Positions 33,499 through 42,512 of a DNA stretch of 64,000 nucleotides are shown piece after piece. This DNA is from CBDAPE01 sp965198325 (GTDB taxonomy: Bacteria > Pseudomonadota > Alphaproteobacteria > UBA828 > JAPUJA01): NCBI GenBank assembly GCA_965198325.1, contig CBDAPE010000019.1, positions 248,001-312,000 on the forward strand, in the 5' to 3' direction. A program made the position numbers and the translations under genes. Under the pieces are notes generated by a model, which worked only from the letters and a program-made list of their open reading frames with translations, ran no database searches and was not told the DNA's origin. Position 1 is the stretch's first letter, and the number at the start of each line of letters is the position of its first letter.

Positions 33499-34993
33499 GC
33501 GCCGAGCCCCGACAGCAGGCTCATGTACGACTTGGCAGACGTCGTCGCGACCCGGGCGCGCGGCAGGTACGGATAGACCTCGAGGTTGAGCCGGGGCGGC
33601 CGCCGCTCGATGCGGCACAGTACCAGGTGCTTCACCGCATCGAAGCCGATGGCGCCGAGCCTGAGCGCGTCGCCGACCGCACCCTCGACCTCCTCGAGCC
33701 GGAAGCTCTCCAGCAGACGGCGCACCTGGACGTACTCGCGCTTGCCCGCCTTGCCCATGCGGGCTTCGAGCAGGCGTCGCAGAGTGATGAAGGCCTCGGG
33801 CAGGTCCCAGCCCGCCAACGGCGCGGCCTGGTCGAGGGCGCCGATCTTCTGCTCGATCAAGGGTAGGTAATGCAGCGGGTCGAAGATCAGGTCCTCGCTG
33901 TCGTAGGACCGGCGGTGCCGGGCAATCACCTCCGCGCCGCAAGAGATAACGACCTCGTCGACGGAGCACCGGATCAGCACCTCGCGGTGGCCATAGGCCA
34001 CGGGCACCGAGTAGTCGTTGCCCCGGCAGCGCACCAGCGACAGCGAGCTCACCCGTCCAGTGCGCTTGTCGCAGGCATCGTATGGTGCCGGGGGGAGAGG
34101 CAAGAAGGCTTCCCGGTCCCGTGCGAGGCGCTCGCCGATGGTCTCCTTGTGACCCCGCAGCCGCGCCGCCTGGCGCCGGCGGCACTGTCCCGCGAGAGCA
34201 TCGTTCAGCGCCTCGAAGCTCTCGGCCCGCGGGACGGGGACCCGGAAGGTCCGCCGGATGAAGCCGACCAGTCCCTCGACCTTGCCTTTGTCGTTGCCCT
34301 TGCCCGGCCGGCCGAACCTGTCCTCGAACAGATAGGGGGATTGAAGGTCCGTGAAGACGCGCGTTCGCTGCCGCTTGCCATCGCCCAGTATCCGGGCGAC
34401 TGCCAGCTTGGTGTTGTCGTACAGGATGGATCGGGGGACGCCGCCGAAGAACGCAACCGCCGCGTTGTGGCCAGCGCAGAACGCCTCGGTCGTCTCCGCC
34501 GGGTAGGCCTTCACGAAGCAGGCATCACTGTGGGGAAGATCGAAGGCAAGGAAGTGGACCTTGCACGCCACGCCGCCGATCACCGCCAGCGCCTCGCCGA
34601 AGTCCGCCTGGGCGGGGCCGGGGGAATGGACGAGCGGCACGAACATCTCGCGCGACCGAAGCCGCCGCTCACGGACATAGTCCTTCACGATGGTGTAGCC
34701 GCCCGTAAAGCCGTACTCGTCCCGGAGACGGTCGAAGATCCGCTTCGCCGTGGGCCGTTGCTTGTGGTGGCTGGTCCGATCGTCTTCCAGAACCCGATCG
34801 ATGATCCCCGTGAACGGACCCCGCTTCGGCCGCCGTGGCGGCTGCCGCGGCGAGACCCCGGCGGCACCGAGAACGACAGCATCTTGCGGACCGTCTTGCG
34901 GTCCAGCCCGAACACCCGCGAGGCCTCGCGGGTGCTCATTCCCTCGACACGACACGCCCGCCGAACCCGCGCGTACAAATCCACCCGATACAT
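33495..34993 (-). pseudogene. istA: IstA transposase of element B, frameshifted near the N-terminus
   Basis: The HTH part (MYRVDLYARVRRACRVEGMS, TREASRVFGLDRKTVRKML) is in the frame beginning at 34993 and ends at VPPGSRRGSR near 34855. The body (QPPRRPKRGPFTGIIDRVLE onwards, with DDE core and SYMSLLSGLGA end) is in the neighbouring frame. In element A the same boundary reads PPGYRRQEPPKRPK in one frame. One extra C around GCCGCGGC explains the shift. The long frame starting at 34955 therefore lacks a true N-terminus. Confidence 0.8.
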
Positions 34994-35090
34994 CCCCCCG
35001 CCTTCCAGTCAGAGCAACCCTGACAGAAGGCTATAGACGGTCCCATTTTGGTCCGCCACAGCCGGATCAACCGGCCGCTTCAGTGGGGGA

Positions 35091-35744
35091 TTATTGCGCC
35101 GCCGTTCTCACACAGTGCTCATCGATATTCAGCCGGGTTTCATCGCCTATCGCCAATGTCTTTCCCAGCCAGCCATTCTCCACAAAGCCTTCTGCATCCG
35201 GCGTGTCGAGGACAATATTCGGGCGAAACCGGATCGGATCGAACACCCCTTGCGGGTAGGTGGCACTGGCCGCGCGAACTGTTGCCGTCGTCAACAGATG
35301 AATCGGGGTCAGCTCATACGGCGCCTTCGGCGCTGTCTTGCCATCGGCCCGCGCCTCGGACTCGTGGAATTTGCCTGCGCCAGCGGTCTGGCCGGACCAC
35401 AATATCGTTTCTCGCCCTGTCAACGCCGTCAGCCGCTCGGCTAACCTGGGGGAATCACTGAGCAACACTTCGCCGTCGGAAAAAGTCAAACGCACTGGCG
35501 GCGGCGGTGCATCCGGCAACGGCTCCTCCGCGAATTGTGCCCGCACGCTCACCAACGCAGACCACTTTCGGGCCGAAACAGCCGCACTCACCATTGCAAA
35601 CTTTTCTGAGTCCACGACCGAGTAACTCCGGTCGCCGGCGATACCGTTTTCACCAAGCGTTGCCGCCTGGAGCGTCTCGCCCAATATGGAACGGACTGGA
35701 TAGCGCCACAAATCCCGTACCGTGCCAACGACGTCGCTGCCCAT
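35091..35744 (-). CDS. MOSC-domain protein, probably C-terminally truncated by IS21-type element B
   Basis: 217 residues from the ATG at 35744 (MGSDVVGTVRDLWRYPVRSI), chosen because GGAGGAGAC lies just upstream. The N-terminal strand set (VRDLWRYPVRSILGE) and ENGIAGDRSYSVVDSEKFA are typical of MOSC_N/MOSC proteins, which carry sulfurated molybdenum cofactor or related sulfur chemistry. FRPNIVLDTPDAEGFVENGW and LGKTLAIGDETRLNIDEHC fit the MOSC domain. The family usually continues 40 or more residues beyond the Cys. Here it stops at VRTAAQ, encoded by what looks like the element B terminus. Activity is doubtful. Confidence 0.75.
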   Translation of the reverse strand: MGSDVVGTVRDLWRYPVRSILGETLQAATLGENGIAGDRSYSVVDSEKFAMVSAAVSARKWSALVSVRAQFAEEPLPDAPPPPVRLTFSDGEVLLSDSPRLAERLTALTGRETILWSGQTAGAGKFHESEARADGKTAPKAPYELTPIHLLTTATVRAASATYPQGVFDPIRFRPNIVLDTPDAEGFVENGWLGKTLAIGDETRLNIDEHCVRTAAQ

Positions 35745-36005
35745 CGATCCGTCTCCTCCAGCAATATCATTTCTTCGCAACTGAGAGCCTGCAACGCAAC
35801 ATCCGTCCGGATCTAACTCAATGGTCTCACTCCGATGATGCCGGAATCGCGCTGCCGAATCCACTTGCCTTCACGGCGGTAAATAAATCGGCAAAGCGTC
35901 GCACGCCCAGTATCCACTGTTATATATAGAGGGAGACGGAACGGTCGCTGGTCTTTTAAGCGGCTGGGCGGACTCGATTATTGGAAATAGGGGAGACACA
36001 TCGTC

Positions 36006-36770
36006 ATGACCAAGCAGACGGGCAAATCATCGGCCACGCTCGACGGCAAGCTTGCGTTGGTCACGGGTGCCAGCAGGGGCATCGGGGCCGCGATCGCGAA
36101 ACGCTTGGCAGCCGAAGGCGCCCAACTTGTCATGTCCTACGCCTCGTCGGGCGACGCAGCGCAGGACGTTTGTGGCCAGATCCACGAGGCAGGCGGGCGC
36201 GCTGAGGCCAGGCAGGCGGACGCCGGCGATATCGAAACCGGCAAGGCTCTGGTCGAGGAACTCGTCGCCATCCACGGCAAAATCGATATTTTGATCAACA
36301 ACGCTGGGGCGCTCGACGTCGCAGATGTTGCCAACGCAACACCCGAACAGTTCGATCACAGCATCGGTGTCAATCTTCGCGGTCCTTACTTTCTTATCCA
36401 GGCCGTATTGCCCCACATGCCCACGGGCGGCCGGATCGTCAACATCAGCAGCATCTTCGGTGATTCGACGCCCTTCCCAGGGATCGGCCTGTACGCCATG
36501 AGCAAGTTTGGGATGCACGGCATGACCAAGGCGCTCGCCCGAGAACTCGCGGACCAAGGCATCACGATCAACGCCGTTGCACCTGGTCCGATTGATACGG
36601 AGATGAATCCAGAGGACGGCGATCTTGCCGCAGCCATGCTGCCTCGGGCGCCATTCGGTCGTTACGGACGACCGGAGGATATAGCGGAAACTGTGGCCTA
36701 TCTCGTCGGCCCCTGGAGCGACAATGTAAACGGCGCAATTCTGCGTATCGATGGCGGTTGGAACGCCTAG
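36006..36770 (+). CDS. SDR-family oxidoreductase (3-ketoacyl-ACP reductase-like)
   Basis: 254 residues, classical short-chain dehydrogenase. NAD(P) motif TGASRGIGAAIAKRL (about 20-34), NNAGALDVADVANATPEQFD (about 99-118), catalytic Ser in IVNISSIFGDS (about 144-154), YAMSK (about 163-167), and PGPIDTEMNPE after it. The C-terminal YGRPEDIAETVAYLVGPWSD and INGAILRIDGGW-like end are typical. GGGGAG lies about 10 bases before the ATG. It precedes the DUF3553-LysR-fds genes on the same strand with a 17-base gap, so may be co-expressed. Substrate unknown. Confidence 0.9.
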   Translation: MTKQTGKSSATLDGKLALVTGASRGIGAAIAKRLAAEGAQLVMSYASSGDAAQDVCGQIHEAGGRAEARQADAGDIETGKALVEELVAIHGKIDILINNAGALDVADVANATPEQFDHSIGVNLRGPYFLIQAVLPHMPTGGRIVNISSIFGDSTPFPGIGLYAMSKFGMHGMTKALARELADQGITINAVAPGPIDTEMNPEDGDLAAAMLPRAPFGRYGRPEDIAETVAYLVGPWSDNVNGAILRIDGGWNA

Positions 36771-36787
36771 GTGAGCGGACAGCAACC

Positions 36788-36985
36788 ATGACCGGACTGT
36801 TTCGGCCCGGTGCCTGGGTGCTTCACCCGAACCAACCCGACTGGGGCACTGGACAAGTTCAAAGCGTCGTCGGCGACCGCATAACGGTGAATTTCGAACA
36901 CGCCGGCAAGCGTCTGATCATGGCCAGCACTATCGATCTTCTGCCCGCGGACGGTCCACCCGACGACCGGCCGAACGGCGATTGA
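36788..36985 (+). CDS. DUF3553 small protein
   Basis: 65 residues from the ATG at 36788 (MTGLFRPGAWVLHPNQPDWG). The sequence RPGAWVLHPNQPDWGTGQVQ then SVVGDRITVNFEHAGKRLI is the DUF3553 signature almost in full, a beta-rich CarD/UvrD-C-like fold common in alphaproteobacteria. It sits seven bases before the LysR gene and 17 after the SDR gene. Role unknown; the fold suggests binding to protein or nucleic acid. Confidence 0.8.
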   Translation: MTGLFRPGAWVLHPNQPDWGTGQVQSVVGDRITVNFEHAGKRLIMASTIDLLPADGPPDDRPNGD

Positions 36986-36991
36986 CAGCCG

Positions 36992-37924
36992 GTGTTCATC
37001 AAGCAATTCCGTTATCTCGTCGCACTGTCGGTCGAGCGACATTTTGGGCGCGCCGCCGCGCGCTGCAACGTCACCCAGCCCACCCTTTCCAACGGAATCA
37101 AGCAGCTTGAAAAGGAGCTTGGCCTCCCCGTCGTCCGGCGGCATCAACGGTTTCAGGGGTTCACCACGGAAGGGCAACGGGTCCTGGAATGGGCCGAACG
37201 GATCCTGGCAGACCAGGAAGCGATGCTTCAGGAGCTTGGCGAAATGCGCGGCCATCTTCATGGTCGATTGCGAATTGGGGTAGTGCCCAGCGCCCTGCCC
37301 CTCATGCCCCGTATCACCAAACCCTTCTGCGATCGTCATCCCGACGCGTCGGTTGCCGTGATGTCCCAGAGTTCGCAAGAGATTCAGCGCGGCCTGGACA
37401 ATTTCGAGATCGATCTCGGCGTCACCTATCTCGACAACGAACCTATAAGACATGTCCGCTCGGTTCCGCTCTATCACGAGAGCTATTGCCTGCTCGTCCC
37501 CGACGACGGGCGATTCGCTCGCAGCAAGTCGGTGACCTGGAAGACGGCTGCGGCTTTGCCCCTATGTCTGCTCTCGCCGGACATGCAAAATAGGCGGATA
37601 ATCGATGCGGCATTCCTCCAGGCTGGTTCCCAACCAGCACCCCAGATCGAGACCAATTCGATCGGTCAGCTCGGCCTCCATGTGGGAAGTGGCGCCTGGT
37701 CAAGCGTCGTGCCGGAGCATTTTATTCATACGCACAACATTCCGTCGGGAACACGAGCCCTGCCTCTCGTCGATCCCGAGGTCAGTCACGCGGTTGGAGT
37801 CGTCATTTCGGATGAAGAACCGATTCCGCCGATGGCAAAGGCGATGCTGGTGATCGTCGAATCGATCGACGAAACCAATCTGTTGGGGCTTCGTCCCAAG
37901 GCCGAACAGGGCGACAAGCCTTAG
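36992..37924 (+). CDS. fdsR: LysR-family regulator, likely activator of the formate dehydrogenase operon (FdsR type)
   Basis: 310 residues starting with GTG at 36992. N-terminal winged HTH FIKQFRYLVALSVERHFGRA then AARCNVTQPTLSNGIKQLEK (about 2-42) is followed by the coiled linker and a periplasmic-binding-like effector domain (RLRIGVVPSALPLMPRITKP onwards, about 90-300). It directly precedes fdsGB-fdsA on the same strand, the position of FdsR in other bacteria. A T-N11-A dyad (TGTGTTTAATACA, 37947-37959) lies between it and fdsGB. The gene name rests on context. Confidence 0.75.
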   Translation: MFIKQFRYLVALSVERHFGRAAARCNVTQPTLSNGIKQLEKELGLPVVRRHQRFQGFTTEGQRVLEWAERILADQEAMLQELGEMRGHLHGRLRIGVVPSALPLMPRITKPFCDRHPDASVAVMSQSSQEIQRGLDNFEIDLGVTYLDNEPIRHVRSVPLYHESYCLLVPDDGRFARSKSVTWKTAAALPLCLLSPDMQNRRIIDAAFLQAGSQPAPQIETNSIGQLGLHVGSGAWSSVVPEHFIHTHNIPSGTRALPLVDPEVSHAVGVVISDEEPIPPMAKAMLVIVESIDETNLLGLRPKAEQGDKP

Positions 37925-37945
37925 ATTGACGACATCTATTGATTG

Positions 37946-37960
37946 ATGTGTTTAATACAT
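37946..37960. promoter_or_regulatory. LysR-type T-N11-A dyad upstream of fdsGB
   Basis: ATGTGTTTAATACAT pairs at six of seven positions around its centre and contains TGTGTTTAATACA with T and A eleven bases apart, the classic LysR binding layout. It is about 90 bases upstream of the chosen fdsGB start and just after the LysR gene. Binding is inferred. Confidence 0.45.
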
Positions 37961-38047
37961 TTTACAAATGATAAATTCTTTGCCAAATTCACGCTGCGAA
38001 AGGCGTCTTACGCCTTACCTCCAAACTGCGCCTCCGGATTTGGCTTC

Positions 38048-39751
38048 ATGGCAAACGTTGACGTCCAGCTTCGCAAATTCAAGCATCCCGGCACGAGTCG
38101 TCGCAAGGGGTGCGGCCAGCTCAAAGGCCGTCAGGTCGATCCCGCCGCACTCGAAGAAATTCGCAACTTGCTGGGAGCCCGGCCACGCACACGTGACCTG
38201 CTGATCGAGCATCTTCATCTGATCCAGGATGAATTTCGCTGCATCTCGGCGCGCCACTTGGCGGCGCTAGCCCACGAGTTGCGACTGCCGATGGCCGAGG
38301 TCTACGAAACCGCGACCTTCTACGCTCATTTCGACGTGCTCAAAGAGGGCGACGCCCCGCCGCCGCCAATTACCATCCGGGTCTGTGACAGCCTCACCTG
38401 CGAGATGATGGGCGCCAATCACCTGTTGGAAAAGTTGGCCGATACCGCGGGTTCTGGCGTGCGTGTTCTTCGCGCACCATGCATGGGCAGGTGCGATTGT
38501 GCACCGGTCGCGGAAGTCGGCCATTTTCACGTCGAACACGCGACCGCCGGGGCTGTCATACATGACGCCGACACATGTCATACAAATGCAGCTTATCCGT
38601 CATACATGGTGTATGACACATATGTTATAAACGATGGGTATCAACTACTTAAGCAATGTATGACAGGAAACCTAACGCCCGATGAAATAATTGAAACCAT
38701 GGAGGCCAGCAATCTGCGCGGCCTTGGCGGCGCTGGTTTTCCGGCCGGTCGGAAATGGCGCTTTGTGCGGCGGGAACCAGGCCCCCGGCTCATGGCAATC
38801 AATGCCGACGAAGGCGAACCGGGCACGTTCAAGGACCGCTATTTTCTCGAACGTGATCCTCACCGGTTTTTCGAAGGCATGCTGATCGCCGCCTGGGCCG
38901 TCGAAGCCACCGACGTCTATATTTACCTGCGCGACGAATACCCGGCGCTGCACCAAATCCTTGCCGACGAGATCGAGCATATCGAGGAAGCCGGCCTCGA
39001 TGCCTGCACCAAAATTCACCTCCGTCGCGGGGCTGGTGCCTATATCTGCGGCGAGGAATCCGCGATGCTCGAAAGCATCGAAGGCAAACGTGGCGAGCCA
39101 CGTCACAAACCCCCTTTCCCATCCCAGGTTGGCCTGTTCGGCCGCCCCACCCTGATCCATAACGTCGAGACCGTTTATTGGGTTCGTGATCTGATCGAGA
39201 AAGGCGCCGACTGGTTCACCAACCAGGGCCGGCACGGCCGGAAAGGCTTGCGCAGTTTCTCGGTATCGGGCCGCGTCGAAGAGCCCGGTGTCAAAATCGC
39301 CCCGGCGGGCATCACAATAAATGAACTGATCGAAGAATACTGCGGCGGCATGGCCAATGGCCATCGCTTCAAGGCCTACCTCCCAGGCGGTGCGTCGGGC
39401 GGCATCCTACCTGCCTCGATGGGCGATATTCCGCTCGATTTCGACACCCTGGACGAACACGGCTGTTTCATCGGCTCGGCGGCGATCATCGTGCTGTCCG
39501 ATCACGACGACATAAAGGCTGTCGCGCTTAACCTGATGCGCTTCTTTGAAGACGAAAGCTGCGGCCAATGTACGCCCTGCCGGGTCGGCACCGAGAAAGC
39601 AGTCAAATTGATGGAGCGGCCCACTTGGGACACAGCCCTACTCGAGGAACTCAGTACCGCCATGATGGACGCATCGATTTGCGGGCTCGGCCAGGCCGCG
39701 CCCAATCCGCTTCTGATGGTGCTCAAGCACTTCAAGGAGGATCTCACATGA
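38048..39751 (+). CDS. fdsB: NAD-dependent formate dehydrogenase, fused FdsG-FdsB (NuoE-NuoF-like) subunit
   Basis: 567 residues from the ATG at 38048 (MANVDVQLRKFKHPGTSRRK). Residues about 30-165 are the thioredoxin-like NuoE/FdsG domain with [2Fe-2S] ligands C113, C118, C145 and C149 (CDSLTC, CMGRCDC). Residues about 190-565 are the NuoF/FdsB part: GLGGAGFPAGRKW and NADEGEPGTFKDRYFLERDP for FMN and NADH, RRGAGAYICGEESAMLESIEG, and the [4Fe-4S] ligands in SCGQCTPCRVGTEK plus a later Cys. The fusion replaces separate fdsG and fdsB. The stop overlaps fdsA by four bases. It passes electrons from formate oxidation in FdsA to NAD+. An in-frame start at 37943 is possible, but its extra 35 residues are not family-like. 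Confidence 0.92.
   Translation: MANVDVQLRKFKHPGTSRRKGCGQLKGRQVDPAALEEIRNLLGARPRTRDLLIEHLHLIQDEFRCISARHLAALAHELRLPMAEVYETATFYAHFDVLKEGDAPPPPITIRVCDSLTCEMMGANHLLEKLADTAGSGVRVLRAPCMGRCDCAPVAEVGHFHVEHATAGAVIHDADTCHTNAAYPSYMVYDTYVINDGYQLLKQCMTGNLTPDEIIETMEASNLRGLGGAGFPAGRKWRFVRREPGPRLMAINADEGEPGTFKDRYFLERDPHRFFEGMLIAAWAVEATDVYIYLRDEYPALHQILADEIEHIEEAGLDACTKIHLRRGAGAYICGEESAMLESIEGKRGEPRHKPPFPSQVGLFGRPTLIHNVETVYWVRDLIEKGADWFTNQGRHGRKGLRSFSVSGRVEEPGVKIAPAGITINELIEEYCGGMANGHRFKAYLPGGASGGILPASMGDIPLDFDTLDEHGCFIGSAAIIVLSDHDDIKAVALNLMRFFEDESCGQCTPCRVGTEKAVKLMERPTWDTALLEELSTAMMDASICGLGQAAPNPLLMVLKHFKEDLT
38555..38664. repeat. Five GTCATAC/GTATGAC heptamers inside the FdsG-FdsB linker codons
   Basis: GTCATAC at 38555, 38577 and 38599, and its complement GTATGAC at 38611 and 38658. 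The third and fourth form a dyad with a 5-base centre. The copies fall in different reading frames, so protein sequence does not force them. The stretch is also poorer in G+C than its surroundings. Confidence 0.6.
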
Positions 39752-42498
39752 GCGAGACGATCCGCTTTACCCTCGACTCTGTCGAGGTCGAGGCCCGACC
39801 CGGTGAAACGATCTGGCAGGTCGCCCTACGCAACGGCACGACAATCCCCCATCTCTGTTACACGCCTCAACCAGCCTACCGTGCGGACGGCAATTGCCGG
39901 GCGTGCATGGTTGAGATCGAGGGTGAACGCGTTTTGGTTGCGTCCTGCATCCGCCAGCCCACGGACGGCATGGTTGTCCGCTCCCAAAGCGAGCGCGCCA
40001 CGAAGTCGCGCGAAATGGTTATGGAGCTCTTAGTTGCGGATCAGCCGCCCCGCGAGAGTGCCCATGATCCCAACTCGGAATTATGGGCCTGGGCGGAAAC
40101 GATGGGCCAGACCAATAGCCGGTTTCCCGCCAAACGCTCGCCCGCACCGGATCCGAGTCACCCGGCCATGGCCGTCAACCTCGATGCCTGCATTCACTGT
40201 ACCCGTTGCGTGCGGGCCTGCCGCGAGGTTCAAGCCAACGACGTCATTGGGATGGCCAACCGGGGCCCCGGCAACAAGATTGTTTTCGATTTCGACGACG
40301 CCATGGGAGAGAGCACGTGCGTCGCCTGTGGCGAATGCGTGCAGGCCTGCCCGACTGGCGCGCTCATGCCCGCCCACGAAGCGGGCAAGATCGAGGCCGA
40401 CAAGACCGTCGATAGCGTTTGCCCCTATTGCGGCGTCGGCTGCCAACTTACCTTCCACGTCAAGGACAACGCTATTTTCAAGGTCGAGGGCCGCGACGGG
40501 CCGGCCAATTCCGGCCGGTTGTGCGTAAAGGGTCGGTTCGGCTTCGACTATGTTGGTCACCCACACCGTCTAACCCGGCCACTGATCCGTCTGCCAGACG
40601 CCCAAAAGTCGGCTGAACTCGACCTCGATCCGGCCAACCCCTTCACTCACTTCCGGGAAGCGACCTGGGACGAAGCACTCGATGCCGCAGCCGCTGGGCT
40701 CAACGGCATTCTGGAGCGCCACGGCAGTTCGGCGCTTGCCGGCTTCGGTTCCGCAAAGGGTTCGAACGAGGAGGCCTATCTGGTTCAAAAACTGGTCCGC
40801 ACGGGATTCGGCACCAATAACGTCGATCATTGCACCCGGCTGTGCCACGCCTCATCGGTCGCTGCGCTGCTCGAATGCATCGGCTCGGCCGCGGTCACAG
40901 CGACCTTCAATGAATGCAGCAATTCCGACGTGATTTTAGTGATCGGCGCGAATCCAACGATCAACCACCCGGTTGCGGCGACCTTCATCAAGAACGCCGC
41001 TGAAACCGGCGCGACCCTCATCGTCATGGATCCCCGGGGCTCCGCCCTTTCCCGCCACGCTGACTACACGCTCCAGTTCACTCCCGGTGCCGATGTCGCC
41101 CTGCTTAACGCGATCATGCATGTGATCGTCGAGGATGGGCTCGCCGACGAGCAATATATTCAGGCGCACACCCAAGGCTACGCGGATTTACGGAGCCACC
41201 TCGGCGCCTATTCGCCCGAGGCGATGGCGCCCCATTGCGGGATCGATGCCGAAACCATCCGTACGGTCGCCCACATCTATGGCGAAGCAAACGCGGCGAT
41301 CATCTTCTGGGGGATGGGAATCTCGCAGCACATTCACGGCACCGATAACGCCCGCTGCCTGATATCGCTCGCCTTGATGTCGGGCCAGGTCGGCCGACCG
41401 GGAACCGGGCTGCACCCGTTGCGCGGCCAGAATAACGTGCAAGGGGCGTCCGATGCCGGCCTGATCCCGATGGTCTATCCAGACTATCAGCGGGTCGACA
41501 ACCCGGATGCAAAGATGAAGTTCGAAAGCCTGTGGGGTATGCAGCTCAACCCCAACCCGGGATTGACGGTCGTCGAGATCATGGATGCGGCGTTCGACGG
41601 CAAAATCAAGGGCATGTACATCATGGGCGAGAACCCGGCGATGTCGGATCCGAACTCTCACCATGTGCGTGAGGCCATGACAAAGCTCGAGCACCTCGTC
41701 GTCCAGGAAATCTTCCTGACCGAGACCGCATATTTCGCCGACGTCATCCTGCCGGCAACCGCCTGGCCGGAAAAAGACGGCACGGTGACCAATACCAATC
41801 GGCAGGTTCAGATCGGTCGCCGCGCGATCGATCCGCCGGGCGACGCCCGCGACGACTGGTGGATCATCCGAGAAATCGCCAACCGCCTGGGCCTCGATTG
41901 GGGCTACACGGGCCCGGCCGACGTTTTCGCCGAGATGCGCGAATGCATGGATTCACTCAACGGCATCACCTGGGACCGGCTGCAGCGCGAGAGCGCCGTC
42001 ATTTACCCCTGTGACGGCGAAGACGTCGCCGGACATGACGTGATCTTTGACGACGGCTTTCCGACCGAGTCGGGTCGCGGCAAATTCGTTCCCGCGAGCA
42101 TCGTCCCACCCGATGAGATGCCCGATGATGACTTCCCGCTAATCTTGACCACAGGGCGGGTTCTCGAACATTGGCACACCGGGGCAATGACCCGTCGTGC
42201 CGCCGCGCTCGACGATCTCGAGCCCGAAGCTTTCGCTCACCTGGCACCGGATGATTTCGTGGAACTCGGGATCGAGCCCGGCGAAACGATCCGGGTCGCA
42301 ACGCGACGTGGCATGATCGAGCTCAAAGCTCGCGCGGATTCGGGAGTCCCTCACGGCGTGGTGTTCATCCCGTTTTGCTTCTCCGAAGCGCCCGCGAACA
42401 TGCTGACCAATCCGGCCCTCGATCCGATCGGGAAGATTCCGGAGTTCAAGTTCTGCGCTGCGCGCGTGGAACGGGCGGAAGCGGAAGCCGCCGAATAA
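39748..42498 (+). CDS. fdsA: NAD-dependent formate dehydrogenase catalytic subunit FdsA
   Basis: 916 residues from the ATG at 39748 with AAGGAGG seven bases upstream; it overlaps the fdsGB stop (ATGA). N-terminal [2Fe-2S] domain: C37, C50, C53, C67. NuoG-like Fe-S region: HxxxC-free four-Cys sets C148/C151/C154/C158 and C191/C194/C197/C201. Catalytic molybdopterin part: [4Fe-4S] C225/C228/C232/C259 (CPYCGVGC...C). The metal ligand is Cys366 followed by His367 in HCTRLCHASS, so this is the cysteine, not selenocysteine, version. GMGISQHIHGTDNARCL and TGRVLEHWHTGAMTRR fit bis-MGD binding. It oxidises formate to CO2 at Mo or W in the cytoplasm. The tup genes nearby favour tungsten. Confidence 0.95.
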   Translation: MSETIRFTLDSVEVEARPGETIWQVALRNGTTIPHLCYTPQPAYRADGNCRACMVEIEGERVLVASCIRQPTDGMVVRSQSERATKSREMVMELLVADQPPRESAHDPNSELWAWAETMGQTNSRFPAKRSPAPDPSHPAMAVNLDACIHCTRCVRACREVQANDVIGMANRGPGNKIVFDFDDAMGESTCVACGECVQACPTGALMPAHEAGKIEADKTVDSVCPYCGVGCQLTFHVKDNAIFKVEGRDGPANSGRLCVKGRFGFDYVGHPHRLTRPLIRLPDAQKSAELDLDPANPFTHFREATWDEALDAAAAGLNGILERHGSSALAGFGSAKGSNEEAYLVQKLVRTGFGTNNVDHCTRLCHASSVAALLECIGSAAVTATFNECSNSDVILVIGANPTINHPVAATFIKNAAETGATLIVMDPRGSALSRHADYTLQFTPGADVALLNAIMHVIVEDGLADEQYIQAHTQGYADLRSHLGAYSPEAMAPHCGIDAETIRTVAHIYGEANAAIIFWGMGISQHIHGTDNARCLISLALMSGQVGRPGTGLHPLRGQNNVQGASDAGLIPMVYPDYQRVDNPDAKMKFESLWGMQLNPNPGLTVVEIMDAAFDGKIKGMYIMGENPAMSDPNSHHVREAMTKLEHLVVQEIFLTETAYFADVILPATAWPEKDGTVTNTNRQVQIGRRAIDPPGDARDDWWIIREIANRLGLDWGYTGPADVFAEMRECMDSLNGITWDRLQRESAVIYPCDGEDVAGHDVIFDDGFPTESGRGKFVPASIVPPDEMPDDDFPLILTTGRVLEHWHTGAMTRRAAALDDLEPEAFAHLAPDDFVELGIEPGETIRVATRRGMIELKARADSGVPHGVVFIPFCFSEAPANMLTNPALDPIGKIPEFKFCAARVERAEAEAAE

Positions 42499-42512
42499 CC
42501 GCGAACCTGTTC

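Larger units (their letters stand above)
33022..35112 (-). mobile_element. IS21-family element B, truncated at the istB end
   Basis: A minus-strand istA-istB pair related to element A but with distinct sequence. The istB 3' part and the distal terminal repeat are missing at the 33021 junction with element A. The proximal end is most likely at 35112 or 35114: read on the minus strand, TGTGAGAACGGCGGCGCAAT resembles the CGGCGG-GCAAAAT ends of element A. A less likely end is TGTGGCGGACCAAAATGGGA at 35060. Confidence 0.7.

Noticed and set aside
39748..42498. Selenocysteine in FdsA, given the nearby selD
   Set aside because: The metal-ligand position is a Cys codon (C366) and there is no in-frame TGA in the gene.
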